A DNA stretch of 64,000 nt from Galeruca laticollis (taxonomy: Eukaryota > Arthropoda > Insecta > Coleoptera > Chrysomelidae): positions 87,045,139 to 87,109,138 of the forward strand of contig OY998180.1 in NCBI GenBank assembly GCA_963921935.1. The letters are read 5' to 3'. Positions 9,407 to 21,500 of this stretch are shown here, one piece after another. How positions within the stretch are numbered: the stretch's first letter is position 1; each line of letters opens with the position of its first letter. Under the pieces are notes generated by a model. That model saw only the letters and a list, made by a program, of their open reading frames with translations. It made no database searches and was not told where the DNA came from. Both the position numbers and the translations under genes were made by a program.

Positions 9407-10542
9407 ATGGCAGAATTCACTTTTATTGAGTACGCTGATATGCATTTAATGTATGGACTGGTTTCTCGAAACTGTTTAGAGGCCAGAAGGCTTTATGCAG
9501 AACGCTTTGCAAACAGAGCATTGCCAGACAGACGAATGTTTGAGCGTATTGATCCCAGGTTACGAGAAACAGGTATGAATAAGTAAATGTAATTTTCCAT
9601 GTATACAGAACAAAGTCTTACGTTTTATGAAATTTTTTGCCAAAAAAAGTTGGAGAAGGTCCAGTACGAAGCGTGTGTACTGTGGCAGTTGAACAAGACT
9701 TGTTAAATGCAGTTGATAATGAACCATCAACAAGTTTACGAAAATAATCAAGAGAACATAACGTCTCCAAATCAGTTGTTCATCGCGTCCTAAAAGAACA
9801 GCTGTTATATTCTTTTCACATGAATAAAGTACACAGTATGACAGTGGCTGATTATCCTTCACGACTTGAGTATAGCCAGTGGTTTCTGCGACAACAACAA
9901 GCAGACAATATATTTATTAGTAACGTTCTCTTTACGAACGAATCCGGTTTCACCAGAGATGGAGTCATAAATTCTCATAATATGCATTCATGGGATGATG
10001 TGAATCCACATGGCATCATCCAAACTAAGAGCCAGCATAGATTCATGGTTAATGTTTGGGCAGGAATAGTGGGCAATCATTTGATAGGGCCATACTTTAT
10101 TGACGGTACTTTGACCGGTCAGAGATATTTGGAGTATTTGCAAAATGATTTATGGAACCTGTTTGATGATGTGCTACTACAAACTCATAGGAATTTATGG
10201 TTCATGCATGATGGGGCCCCTCCTCATTTTAGTTTAGATGTATGACAGCATTTACACACAAGGTTTCCTAATAGATGGATTGGTCGTGGAGGCCCCTTTC
10301 AATGGCCACCGCGATCAGGAGACGTTAATCCTATGGATTTCTTTCTCTAGGGTTATGTCAAAAGTAAGGTATACACAACAACTGTGCAAACAAGGCAAGA
10401 TTTAATAGACAGAATTGTGTTACACTGCAATGTTATTAGAAATAATGTGGAATTACTTTTTCAAGTGCAAAGAAACAACCTTCGTAGACTTAGAATGTGC
10501 GTGGAAGTAGGAGGAGCTCATATTGAACATTTATTAGAATAA
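9407..10542 (+). pseudogene. Mariner-like (IS630/Tc1) transposase, inactivated
   Basis: The ATG at 9407 opens MAEFTFIEYADMHLMYGL, the usual N-terminus of this insect family, followed by RRMFERIDPRLRET. A 77-base intron is likely, from the donor GTATGA at 9573 to an AAAAG acceptor at 9649. It joins RET to VGEGPVRS in frame. The catalytic domain shows LFTNESGFTRDG where relatives have FTDE, so the first catalytic aspartate is replaced by asparagine. The second aspartate (WFMHDGAPPHF) and the third region (VNPMDFF) remain. In-frame stops near 9747, 10243 and 10348 also break it. The stop at 10540-10542 probably marks the original end. It is related to, but distinct from, the transposase fragments at 3301-7090. 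Confidence 0.85.
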
Positions 10543-10733
10543 CGTTAGTTTTTGTTGTTGTTTAGGAATTAGTTTTAGTTCAATGTTTTATAACTTTTGT
10601 TTTTTGAGGTTTTCTTAATGGTTTAATAATGTTGTGTTCGTAATTTTGATTAAAAGCAACTAATTACGTTGTTTGCGTACCTATTTAATTCCCATTAAAT
10701 AAGTTCTCAATGTTTTTATCATCTGCTTTCATC

Positions 10734-11237
10734 AAATTATTTTTTTGTAGTACTGTAGGTAAATCTTGGACATCCTATTAATAAGTTAGTTAGGTAAATG
10801 TGTACGTAGCGCATTAATAAAACTGTAAATATTAGCCAAACGGCTTATTTTATCGAATTCCAGCAGGAGTACCTTTTCGTTAGTTTAATGTGTGGGGAAG
10901 TCAATTTCGATAATTTCATACAGGGTGTGCCATCCCTGCAAAATTTTTGGATCACTAACCATTGCGAGTAGTCCGTCCCTGGCTTCAAGGCACTACTGTA
11001 AATCTGTTTACCTTTGCAGAATAAACATACCTGTACATTATAGCTTTGCCGTGAATTTTATAAAGATCAAATAACTAGTACAAAAAATAAAAATTAAAAT
11101 CAAATTCAAAATTAAAAGTTTGGAGGCATATAACTCGAAAACGAGGGCCTGCATAGAAAAAATTTATATGTAATACTAACATTATTTTGGCTCATATAAT
11201 ACGCTCCTGATTTTTTTCCCATTAGGCCCGGGACACC

Positions 11238-11240
<3 letters not shown>
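10734..11240 (-). repeat. Right terminal inverted repeat
   Basis: It is the mirror of the left arm, ending GGGACACCCTG against a TA tract. Confidence 0.88.

Positions 11241-11280
<40 letters not shown>
11241..11280. repeat. (TA)n microsatellite
   Basis: A TA tract lies between the mariner-like element and the retrotransposon tail. It is probably the other half of the tract at 8626-8689, split by the transposon. Confidence 0.92.
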
Positions 11281-11281
<1 letters not shown>

Positions 11282-12188
11282 CTTTCGAAATACAAACTCA
11301 CCAGTTCATAAAAGAGTGGCGGTATGGGACAAAAAAATCATATCCCTTAACCTTGCTAATCCTGCGCCTCCTGAAACAGAGAACCAATTAGAACAAATGA
11401 GAATAAGTTGGCAAGGAAAAGCGCTACACGGAAGGTTTTACACTTCTCTACATCAAACAGAAGTAGATATGAAAGCATCCAATACTTACCTAGTGGCAGA
11501 ATACCTCTTCCCGGAAACCGAAGGAACAATGTTGGCGATACAGGATCAAGTCATTAGAACCCGAACGTACTCCAAACACATATTAAAACAACAAGTTGAG
11601 ACCACCAAATGTAGACTGTGTAACACTAGCGAAGAGACCATTCAACATTTGTCATCTGGCTGCACAACAATTGCTGCTACCAGATACCTGGAACGACACA
11701 ACAATATGGGCAAAGTCGTTCACCAATTAATATGCTTGCAAAGGGGTCTGTTGAATCATTTTACCGCACACCACAAATACGTGTCGCAACCCGTACTTCA
11801 AAACAACGCCGTGAAAATTTAATGGGATTTCACAGTTGTTACAGATAGACCTGTGGAGCACAACCGGCCGGACATGGTGATTTGGGACGAAAGTGATAAC
11901 ACAGCCATCATAATTGACTTCTCAGTGCCGCAGGACTACAATATATCTAAAGCATATGCCGAAAAAATAACTAAATATGGAGCGCTTGGACAAGAGATGA
12001 AATTGATTTGGAACTTGGAGAAGGTAACAATAGTCTCTTTAATTATAAGCGCAAACGGCCTTGTACATACAAAAACAGTACGACACATAAAAGAACTGGA
12101 CTTACCTTAAAACACCGTAATGTGGATGCAAAAGGCCGTAATACTTGGAACTGTTGGAATCATCCGGCGGATCATCTCCCCCTATTGA
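11281..12188 (+). pseudogene. C-terminal part of non-LTR retrotransposon ORF2 with zinc knuckle and restriction-like endonuclease
   Basis: A single frame runs through this block with two nonsense codons (TAA at 11820 and 12108). Near 11610 the motif CRLCNTSEETIQHLSSGC gives Cys-x2-Cys...His-x4-Cys, the knuckle found downstream of the reverse transcriptase in R2/R4-type elements. After it, RPDMVIWD...IIIDFSVP fits the PD...D core of the restriction-like endonuclease that nicks the target. A lysine/tyrosine segment (KITKYGAL) and a tail (VILGTVGIIRRIISPY) match relatives widespread in invertebrates. The reverse transcriptase itself is absent, cut off at the TA tract. Assignment to the R2/R4/Dong-like group is from the motifs; the exact clade is open. 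Confidence 0.75.
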
Positions 12189-12258
12189 CAATGGTAGTGC
12201 CCTTGGCTGCGTAGTGGCCCGGACATTATCAAATACCACCGAAAAGGTGTGAAAAAAA

Positions 12259-12261
<3 letters not shown>

Positions 12262-12329
<68 letters not shown>
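12262..12329. repeat. (AT)n microsatellite
   Basis: An alternating AT tract with one interruption immediately precedes the large satellite array. The small satellite cluster is likewise flanked by AT tracts. Confidence 0.95.
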
Positions 12330-12334
<5 letters not shown>

Positions 12335-12385
12335 GAAAAGATCATAGGAAAGCACGCAAAAATAAAGAGGTTACTGAAGAGGAGT

Positions 12386-12442
12386 GGTAACCGTGAACAT
12401 GCATGTTTCTAGCTCATTAGCCTTCATCAGTACGGTATAACC
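12386..12442 (-). ncRNA. Hammerhead-like motif, first monomer of the array
   Basis: The minus strand reads ACCGTA, CTGATGA, a helix II hairpin (GGCT/AGCT with loop AATG), GAAAC, CATGCATG, TT, CACGGT. This copy has A facing C at the helix I pair next to the core (plus strand GTGAAC), so helix I starts with a mismatch. Confidence 0.6.
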
Positions 12443-15400
12443 AAGTATGGATGTGAAACTTGGTAGCAACGATGTTGAATGAAACATGTAAGATAACAAA
12501 CAACGGAAAATAACAGGAAAACCAATCGCACATTTGTGCTATCAACTGGGAGATTCCGATTTTGGAACAACACCCAATATCAACACGGAGGCGTATAAAG
12601 CCCTCCTGTCTGGAAAAAACCAACCCAAGGTGAGAAGCAAGATCGAAAAAGGGATAACACGTGAATTTAACAAAAACAAAAGGAAAAATCATGGGAAAGC
12701 ACGAAAAAATAAAGAGGTTACTGAAGAGGAGTGGTAACCGTGAACATGCATGTTTCCAGCTCATTAGCCTTCATCAGTACCGTATAACCAAGTATGGATG
12801 TGAAACTTGGGAGCAACGATGTTGAATGAAACATGGAAGATAACAAACAACGGAAAATAACAGGAAAACCAAACGCACATTTGTGCCATCAATTGGGAGA
12901 TTCTGATTTTGGAACAACACCCAATATCAACACGGAGGCGTATAAAGCCCTCCTGTCTGGAAAAAACCAACCCAAGGTGGGAAGCAAGATCTAAAAAGGG
13001 ATAACGCGTGAATTTAACAAAAACAAAAGGAAAAATGATGGGAAAGCACGCAAAAATAAAGAGGTTACTGAAGAGGAGTGGTAACCGTAAACATGCATGT
13101 TTCTAGTTCATTAGCCTTCATCAGTACGGTATAACCAAGTATGGATGTGAAACTTGGGAGCAACGATGTTGAATGAAACATGGAAGATAACAAACAACGG
13201 AAAATAACAGGAAAACCAAACGCACATTTGTGCCATCAATTGGGAGATTCCGATTTTGGAACAACACCCAATATCAACACGGAGGCGTATGAAGCCCTTT
13301 TGTCTGAAAAAATCCAACCAAAGAAGGGAAGCAAGATCGAAAAAGGGATAACGCGTGAATTTAACAAAAACAAAAGAAAAAATCATGGGAACGCACGCAA
13401 AAATAAAGAGGTTACTGGAGGGGAGTCGTAACCGTAAACATGCATGTTTCTAGCTCATTAGCCTTCATCAGTACGGTATAACCAAGTATGGATGTGAAAC
13501 TTGGGAGCAACGATGTTGAATGAACCATGAAAGATAACAAACAACGGAAAATAACAGGAGAACCAAACGCACATTTGTGCCATCAATTGGGAGATTCCGA
13601 TTTTGGAACAACACCCAATATCAACAAGGAGGCGTGTAAAGCCCTCCTGTCTGGAAAAAACCAACCCAAGGTGGGGAGCAAGATCGAAAAAGGGATAACG
13701 CGTGAATTTAACAACAACAAAAGAAAAAATCATGGGAAAGCGCGCAAAAATAAAGAGGTTACTGAAGAGGAGGGGTAACCGTAAACATGTATGTTTCTAG
13801 CTCATTAGCCTTCATCAGTACGGGATAACCAAGTATGGATGTGAAACTTGGGAGCAACGATGTTGAATGAAACATGGAAGATAAAAAACAACGGAAATAA
13901 CAGGAAAACCAAACGCACATTTGTGCCATCAATTGGGAGATTCCGATTTTGGAACAACACCCGATATCAACACGGAGGCGTATAAAGCCCTCGTGTCTGG
14001 AAAATACCAATCCAGGGTGGGAAGCAAGATCGAAAAAGGGATAACGCGTGAATTTAACAAAAACAAAAGAAAAAATCATGAGAAAGCACGCAAAAATAAA
14101 GAGGTTACTGAAGAGGAGTGGTAACCGTAAACATGCATGTTTCTAGCTCATTAGCCTTCATCAGTACGGTATAACCAAGTATGGATGTGAAACGTGGGAG
14201 CAACGATGTTGAATGAAACATGGAAGATAACAAACAACGGAGAATAACAGGAAAACCAAACGCACATTTGTGCCATCAATTGGGAGATTCCGATTTTGGA
14301 ACAACACCCAATATCAACACGGAGGCGTATAAAGCCCTCCTGTCTGGGAAAAACCAACCCAAGGTGGGAAGCGAGATCTAAAAAGGAATAACGCGTGAAT
14401 TTAACAAAAACAAAAGAAAAAATCATGGGAAAGCACGCAAAAATAAAGAGGTTACTGAAGAGGAGTGGTAACCGTAAACATTCATGTTTCTAGCTCATTA
14501 GCCTTCATCAGTACGGTATAACCAAGTATGGATGTGAAACTTGGGAGCAACGATGTTGAATGAAACATGGAAGATAACAAACAACGGAAAATAACAGGAA
14601 AACCAAACGCACATTTGTGCCATCAATTGGGATATTCCGATTTTGGAACAACACCCAATATCATTACGGAGGCGTATAAAGCCCTCCTGTCTGGAAAAAA
14701 CCAACCCAAGGTGGGAAGCAAGATCTAAAAAAGGGATAACGTGTGAATTTAACAAAAACAAAAGAAAAAATGATGGGAAAGCACGCAAAAATAAAGAGGT
14801 TACTGAAGAGGAGTGGTAACCGTAAACATGCATGTTTCTAGCTCATTAGCCTTCATCAGTACGGTATAACCAAGTATGGATGTGAAACTTGGGAGTAACG
14901 ATGTTGAATGAAACATGGAAGATAACAAACAACGGAAAATAACAGGAAAACCAAACGCACATTTGTGCCATTAATTGGGATATTCCGATTTTGGAATAAC
15001 ACCCAATATCAACACGGAGGCGTATAAAGCCCTTTTGTCTGGAAAAAAACCAACCCAAGGTGGGAAGCAAGATCGAAAAAGGGGTAACGCGTGAATTTAA
15101 GAAAAACAAAAGAAAAAATCATGGGAAAACACGCAAAAATAAAGAGGTTACTGAAGAGGAGTGGTAACCGTAAACTTGCATGTTTCTAGCTCATTAGCCT
15201 TCATCAGTACGGTATAACCAAGTATGGATGTGAAACTTGGGAGCAACGATGTTGAATGAAACATGGAAGATAACAAACAACGGAGAATAACAGGAAAACC
15301 AAACGCACATTTGTGCCATCAATTGGGTGATTCCGATTTTGTAACAACACCCAATATCAACACGGAGGCGTATAAAGCCCTCCTGTCTGGGAAAAACCTA

Positions 15401-15509
15401 CCCAAGGTGGGAAGCAAGATCGAAAAAGGGATAACGCGTGAATTTAACAAAAACAGAAGAAAAAATCATGGGAAATCACGCAAAAATAAAGAGGTTACTG
15501 AAGAGGAGT

Positions 15510-15566
15510 GGTAACCGTAAACATGCATGTTTCTAGCTCATTAGCCTTCATCAGTACGGTATAACC
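15510..15566 (-). ncRNA. Hammerhead-like motif, representative monomer with full helix I
   Basis: On the minus strand ACCGTA pairs completely with TACGGT on either side of the core. GGT pairs with ACC beyond an internal loop (TAT against T). The core CTGATGA and GAAAC boxes are intact, helix III is the CATGCATG palindrome, and the cleavage-site triplet is GTT. The predicted cut falls between 15520 and 15519. A weakness is an A facing A at the base of helix II, where most hammerheads have a G-C pair. Confidence 0.65.
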
Positions 15567-18500
15567 AAGTATGGATGTGAAACTTGGGAGCAACGATGTT
15601 GAATGAAACATGGAAGATAACAAACAACGGAGAATAACAGGAAAACCAAACGGACATTTGTGCCATCAATTGGGAGATTCCGATTTTGTAACAACACACA
15701 ATATCAACACGGAGGCGTATAAAGCCCTCCTGTCTGGGAAAAACCTACCCAAGGTGGGAAGCAAGATCGAAAAAGGGATAACGCGTGAATTTAACAAAAA
15801 CAGAAGAAAAAATCATGGGAAATCACGCAAAAATAAAGAGGTTACTGAAGAGGAGTGGTAACCGTGAACATGCATGTTTCTAGCTCATTAGCCTTCATCA
15901 GTACGGTATAACCAAGTATGGATGTGAAACTTGGTAGCAACGATGTTGAATGAAACATGTAAGATAACAAACAACGGAAAATAACAGGAAAACCAATCGC
16001 ACATTTGTGCTATCAACTGGGAGATTCCGATTTTGGAACAACACCCAATATCAACACGGAGGCGTATAAAGCCCTCCTGTCTGGAAAAAACCAACCCAAG
16101 GTGAGAAGCAAGATCGAAAAAGGGATAACACGTGAATTTAACAAAAACAAAAGGAAAAATCATGGGAAAGCGCGAAAAAATAAAGAGGTTACTGAAGAGG
16201 AGTGGTAACCGTGAACATGCATGTTTCCAGCTCATTAGCCTTCATCAGTACCGTATAACCAAGTATGGATGTGAAACTTGGTAGCAACGATGTTGAATGA
16301 AACATGTAAGATAACAAACAACGGAAAATAACAGGAAAACCAATCGCACATTTGTGCCATCAACTGGGAGATTCCGATTTTGGAACAACACCCAATATCA
16401 ACACGGAGGCGTATAAAGCCCTCCTGTCTGGAAAAAACCAACCCAAGGTGAGAAGCAAGATCGAAAAAGGGATAACACGTGAATTTAACAAAAACAAAAG
16501 GAAAAATCATGGGAAAGCACGCAAAAATAAAGAGGTTACTGAAGAGGAGTGGTAACCGTAAACATGCATGTTCCTAGCTCATTAGCCTTCATCAGTACGG
16601 TATAACCAAGTATGGATGTGAAACTTGGTAGCAACGATGTTGAATGAAACATGTAAGATAACAAACAACGGAAAATAACAGGAAAACCAAACGCACATTT
16701 GTGCCATCAACTGGGAGATTCCGATTTTGGAACAACACCCAATATCAACACGGAGGCGTATAAAGCCCTCCTGTCTGGGAAAAACCAACGCAAGGTGAGA
16801 AGCAAGATCGAAAAAGGGATAACACGTGAATTTAACAAAAACAAAAGGAAAAATCATGGGAAAGCACGCAAAAATAAAGAGGTTACTGAAGAGGAGTGGT
16901 AACCGTGAACATGCATGTTCCTAGCTCATTAGCCTTCATCAGTACGGTATAACCAAGTATGGATGTGAAACTTGGTAGCAACGATGTTGAATGAAACATG
17001 TAAGATAACAAACAACGGAAAATAACAGGAAAACCAAACGCACATTTGTGCTATGAACTGGGAGATTCCGATTTTGGAACAACACCCAATATCAACACGG
17101 AGGCGTATAAAGCCCTCCTGTCTGGAAAAAACCAACCCAAGGTGAGAAGCAAGATCGAAAAAGGGATAACACGTGAATTTAACAAAAACAAAAGGAAAAA
17201 TCATGGGAAAGCACGCAAAAATAAAGAGGTTACTGAAAAGGAGTGGTAACCGTAAACATGCATGTTTCTAGCTCATTAGCCTTCATCAGTACGGTATAAC
17301 CAAGAATGGATTTGAAACTTGGGAGCAACGATGTTGAATGAAACATGGACGATAACAAACAACGGGAAATAACAGGAAAACCAATCGCACATTTGTGCCA
17401 TCAATTGGGAGATTCCGATTTTGGAACAACACCCAATATCAACACGGAGGCGTATAAAGCCCTCCTGTCTGGGAAAAACCAACCCAAGGTGGGAAGCAAG
17501 ATCTAAAAAGGGATAACGCGTGAATTTAACAAAACCAAAAAAATCATGGGACAGCACGCAAAAATAAAGAGGTTACTGACGGGGAGTGGTAACCGTGAAC
17601 ATGCATGTTTCTAGCTCATTAGCCTTCATCAGTACGGTATAACCAAGTATGGATGTGAAACTTGGGAGCAACGATGTTGAATGAAACATGGAAGATAACA
17701 TTCAACGGAAAATAACAGGAAAACCAAACGCACATTTGTGCCATCAATTGGGAGATTCCTATTTTGGAACAACACCCAATATCCACACGGAGGCGTATAA
17801 AGCCCTCCTGTCTGGAAAAAACCAACCCAAGGTGGGGAGCAAGATCGAAAAAGGTATAACGCGTGAATTTAACAAAAACAAAAGAAAAAATCATGGGAAA
17901 GCACGCAAAAATAAAGAGGTTACTGAAGAGGTGTGGTAACCGTGAACATGCATGTCTCTAGCTCATTAGCCTTCATCAGTACGGCATAACCAAGTATGGA
18001 TGTGAAACTTGGGAGCAACGATGTTGAATGAAACATGGAAGATAACAAACAACGGAAAATGCCAGAAAAACAAAACGCAAATTTGTGCCATCAATTGGGA
18101 GATTCTGCTTTTGGAACAACACCCAATATCAACACGGAGGCGTATAAAGCCCTCCTGTCTGGGAAAAACCAACCCAAGGTGAGAAGCAAGATCTAAAAAG
18201 GGATAACGCGTGAATTTAACAAAATCAAAAAAAATCATGTGACAGCACACAAAAATAAAGAGGTTACTGAAGGGGAGTGGTAACCGTGAACATGCATGTT
18301 TCTAGCTCATTAGCCTTCATCAGTACGGTATAACCAAGTATGGATGTGAAACTTGGGAGCAACGATGTTGAATGAAACATGGAAGATAAAAAACAACGGA
18401 AATAACAGGAAAACCAAACGCACATTTGTGCCATCAATTGGGAGATTCCGATTTTGGAACAACACCCAATATCCACACGGAGGCGTAGAAAGCCCTCCTG

Positions 18501-21500
18501 TCTGGAAAAAACCAACCCAAGGTGGCAAGCAAGATCGAAAAAGGGATAACGCGTGAATTTAACAAAAACAAAAAAAAAATCATGAGAAAGCACGCAAAAA
18601 TAAAGAGGTTACTGAAGAGGAGTGGTAACCGTAAACATGCATGTTTCTAGCTCATTAGCCTTCATCAGTACGGTATAACCAAGTATGGATGTGAAACTTG
18701 GGAGCAACGATGTTGAATGAAACATGGAAGATAACAAACAACGGAGAATAACAGGAAAACCAAACGCACATTTGTGCCATCAATTGGGAGATCCCATTTT
18801 GGAACAACACCCAATATCAACACGGAGGCGTATAAAGCCCTCCTGTCTGGGAAAAACCAACCCAAGGTGGGAAGCGAGATCTAAAAAGGGATAACGCGTG
18901 AATTTAACAAAAACAAAAGAAAAAATCATGGGAAAGCACGCAAAAATAAAGAGGTTACTGAAGAGGAGTGGTAACCGTAAACATTCATGTTTCTAGCTCA
19001 TTAGCCTTCATCAGTACGGTATAACCAAGTATGGATGTGAAACTTGGGAGCAACGATGTTGAATGAAACATGGAAGATAACAAACAACGGAAAATAACAG
19101 GAAAACCAAACGCACATTTGTGCCATCAATTGGGATATTCCGATTTTGGAACAGCACCCAATATCATTACGGAGGCGTATGAAGCCCTCCTGTCTGGAAA
19201 AAACCAACCCAAGGTGAGAAGCAAGATCTAAAAAAGGGATAACGTGTGAATTTAACAAAAACAAAAGAAAAAATGATGGGAAAGCACGCAAAAATAAAGA
19301 GGTTACTGGAGAGGAGTGGTAACCGTAAACATGCATGTTTCTAGTTCATACGCCTTCATCAGTACGGTATACCCAAGTATGGATGTGAAACTTGGGAGCA
19401 ACGATGTTTAATGAAACATGGAAGAAAACAAACAATGGAAAATAACAGGAAAACCAAACGCACATTTGTGCCATCAATTGGGAGATTCCGATTCTGGAAC
19501 AACACCCAATATCAACACGGAGGCGTATGAAGCCCTCTTGTCTGAAAAAAACCAACCAAAGAAGGGAAGCAAGATCGAAAAAGGGATAACGCGTGAATTT
19601 AACAAAAACAAAAGAAAAAATCATGGGAACGCACGTAAAAATAAAGAGGTTACTGGAGGGGAGTGGTAACCGTAAACATGCATGTTTCTAGCTCATTAGC
19701 CTTCATCAGTACGGTATAACCAAGTATGGATGTGAAACTTGGGAGCAACGATGTTGAATGAACCATGGAAGATAACAAACAACGGAAAATAACAGGAGAA
19801 CCAAACGCACATTTGTGCCATCAATTGGGAGATTCCGATTTTGGAACAACACCCAATATCAACACGGAGGCGTGTAAAGCCCTCCTGTCTGGAAAAAACC
19901 AACCCAAGGTGGGGAGCAAGATCGAAAAAGGGATAACGCGTGAATTTAACAACAACAAAAGAAAAAATAGTGGGAAAGCACGCAAAAATAAAGAGGTTAC
20001 TGAAGAGGAGTGTTAACCGTGAACATGCATGTCTCTAGCTCATCAGCCTTCATCAGTACGGCATAACCAAGTATGGATGTGAAACTTGGGAGCAACGATG
20101 TTGAATGCTACATGGAAGATAACAAACAACGGAAAATGCCAGAAAAACAAAACGCAAATTTGTGCCATCAATTGGGAGATTCTGATTTTGGAACAACACC
20201 CAATATCAACACGGAGGCGTATAAAGCCCTCCTGTCTGGAAAAAACCAACCCAAGGTGGGAAGCAAGATCTAAAAAGGGATAACGCGTGAATTTAACAAA
20301 AACAAAAGAAAAAATGATGGGAAAGCACGCAAAAATAAAGAGGTTACTGAAGAGGAGTGGTAACCGTAAACATGCATGTTTCTAGTTCATTAGCCTTCAT
20401 CAGTACGGTATAACCAAGTATGGATGTGAAACTTGGGAGCAACGATGCTGAATGAAACATGGAAGATAACAAACAACGGGAAATAACAGGAAAACCAAAC
20501 GCACATTTGTGCCATCAATTGGGAGATTCCGATTTTGGAACAACACCCAATATCAACACGGAGGCGTATGAAGCCCTTTTGTCTGAAAAAATCCAACCAA
20601 AGAAGGGAAGCAAGATCGAAAAAGGGATAACGCGTGAATTTAACAAAAACAAAAGAAAAAATCATGGGAACGCACGCAAAAATAAAGAGGTTACTGGAGG
20701 GGAGTCGTAACCGTAAACATGCATGTTTCTAGCTCATTAGCCTCCATCAGTACGGTATAACCAAGTATGGATGTGAAACTTGGGAGCAATGATGTTGAAT
20801 GAACCATGAAAGATAACAAACAACGGAAAATAACAGGAGAACCAAACGCACATTTGTGCCATCAATTGGGAGATTCCGATTTTGGAACAACACCCAATAT
20901 CAACAAGGAGGCGTGTAAAGCCCTCCTGTCTGGAAAAAACCAACCCAAGGTGGGGAGCAAGATCGAAAAAGGGATAACGCGTGAATTTAACAACAACAAA
21001 AGAAAAAATCATGGGAAAGCGCGCAAAAATAAAGAGGTTACTGAAGAGGAGGGGTAACCGTAAACATGTATGTTTCTAGCTCATTAGCCTTCATCAGTAC
21101 GGGATAACCAAGTATGGATGTGAAACTTGGGAGCAACGATGTTGAATGAAACATGGAAGATAAAAAACAACGGAAATAACAGGAAAACCAAACGCACATT
21201 TGTGCCATCAATTGGGAGATTCCGATTTTGGAACAGCACCCAATATCATTACGGAGGCGTATGAAGCCCTCCTGTCTGGAAAAAACCAACCCAAGGTGAG
21301 AAGCAAGATCTAAAAAAGGGATAACGTGTGAATTTAACAAAAACAAAAGAAAAAATGATGGGAAAGCACGCAAAAATAAAGAGGTTACTGGAGAGGAGTG
21401 GTAACCGTAAACATGCATGTTTCTAGTTCATACGCCTTCATCAGTACGGTATACCCAAGTATGGATGTGAAACTTGGGAGCAACGATGTTGAATGAAACA

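Larger units (their letters stand above)
8690..11240 (+). mobile_element. Mariner-like transposon with ~0.5 kb terminal inverted repeats
   Basis: The outer ends are CAGGGTGTCCCGGG and its complement, each followed by TA repeats, so the element sits inside a TA microsatellite and used a TA target. The inverted repeats extend from 8690 to about 9228 and from about 10734 to 11240. Each arm contains an internal, oppositely oriented CACACCCTGTA near 9002-9012 (left) and its mirror near 10919 (right). Each arm is thus itself a ~320-base unit with CAGGGTGT-like ends. The centre holds one decayed transposase gene. Confidence 0.88.
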
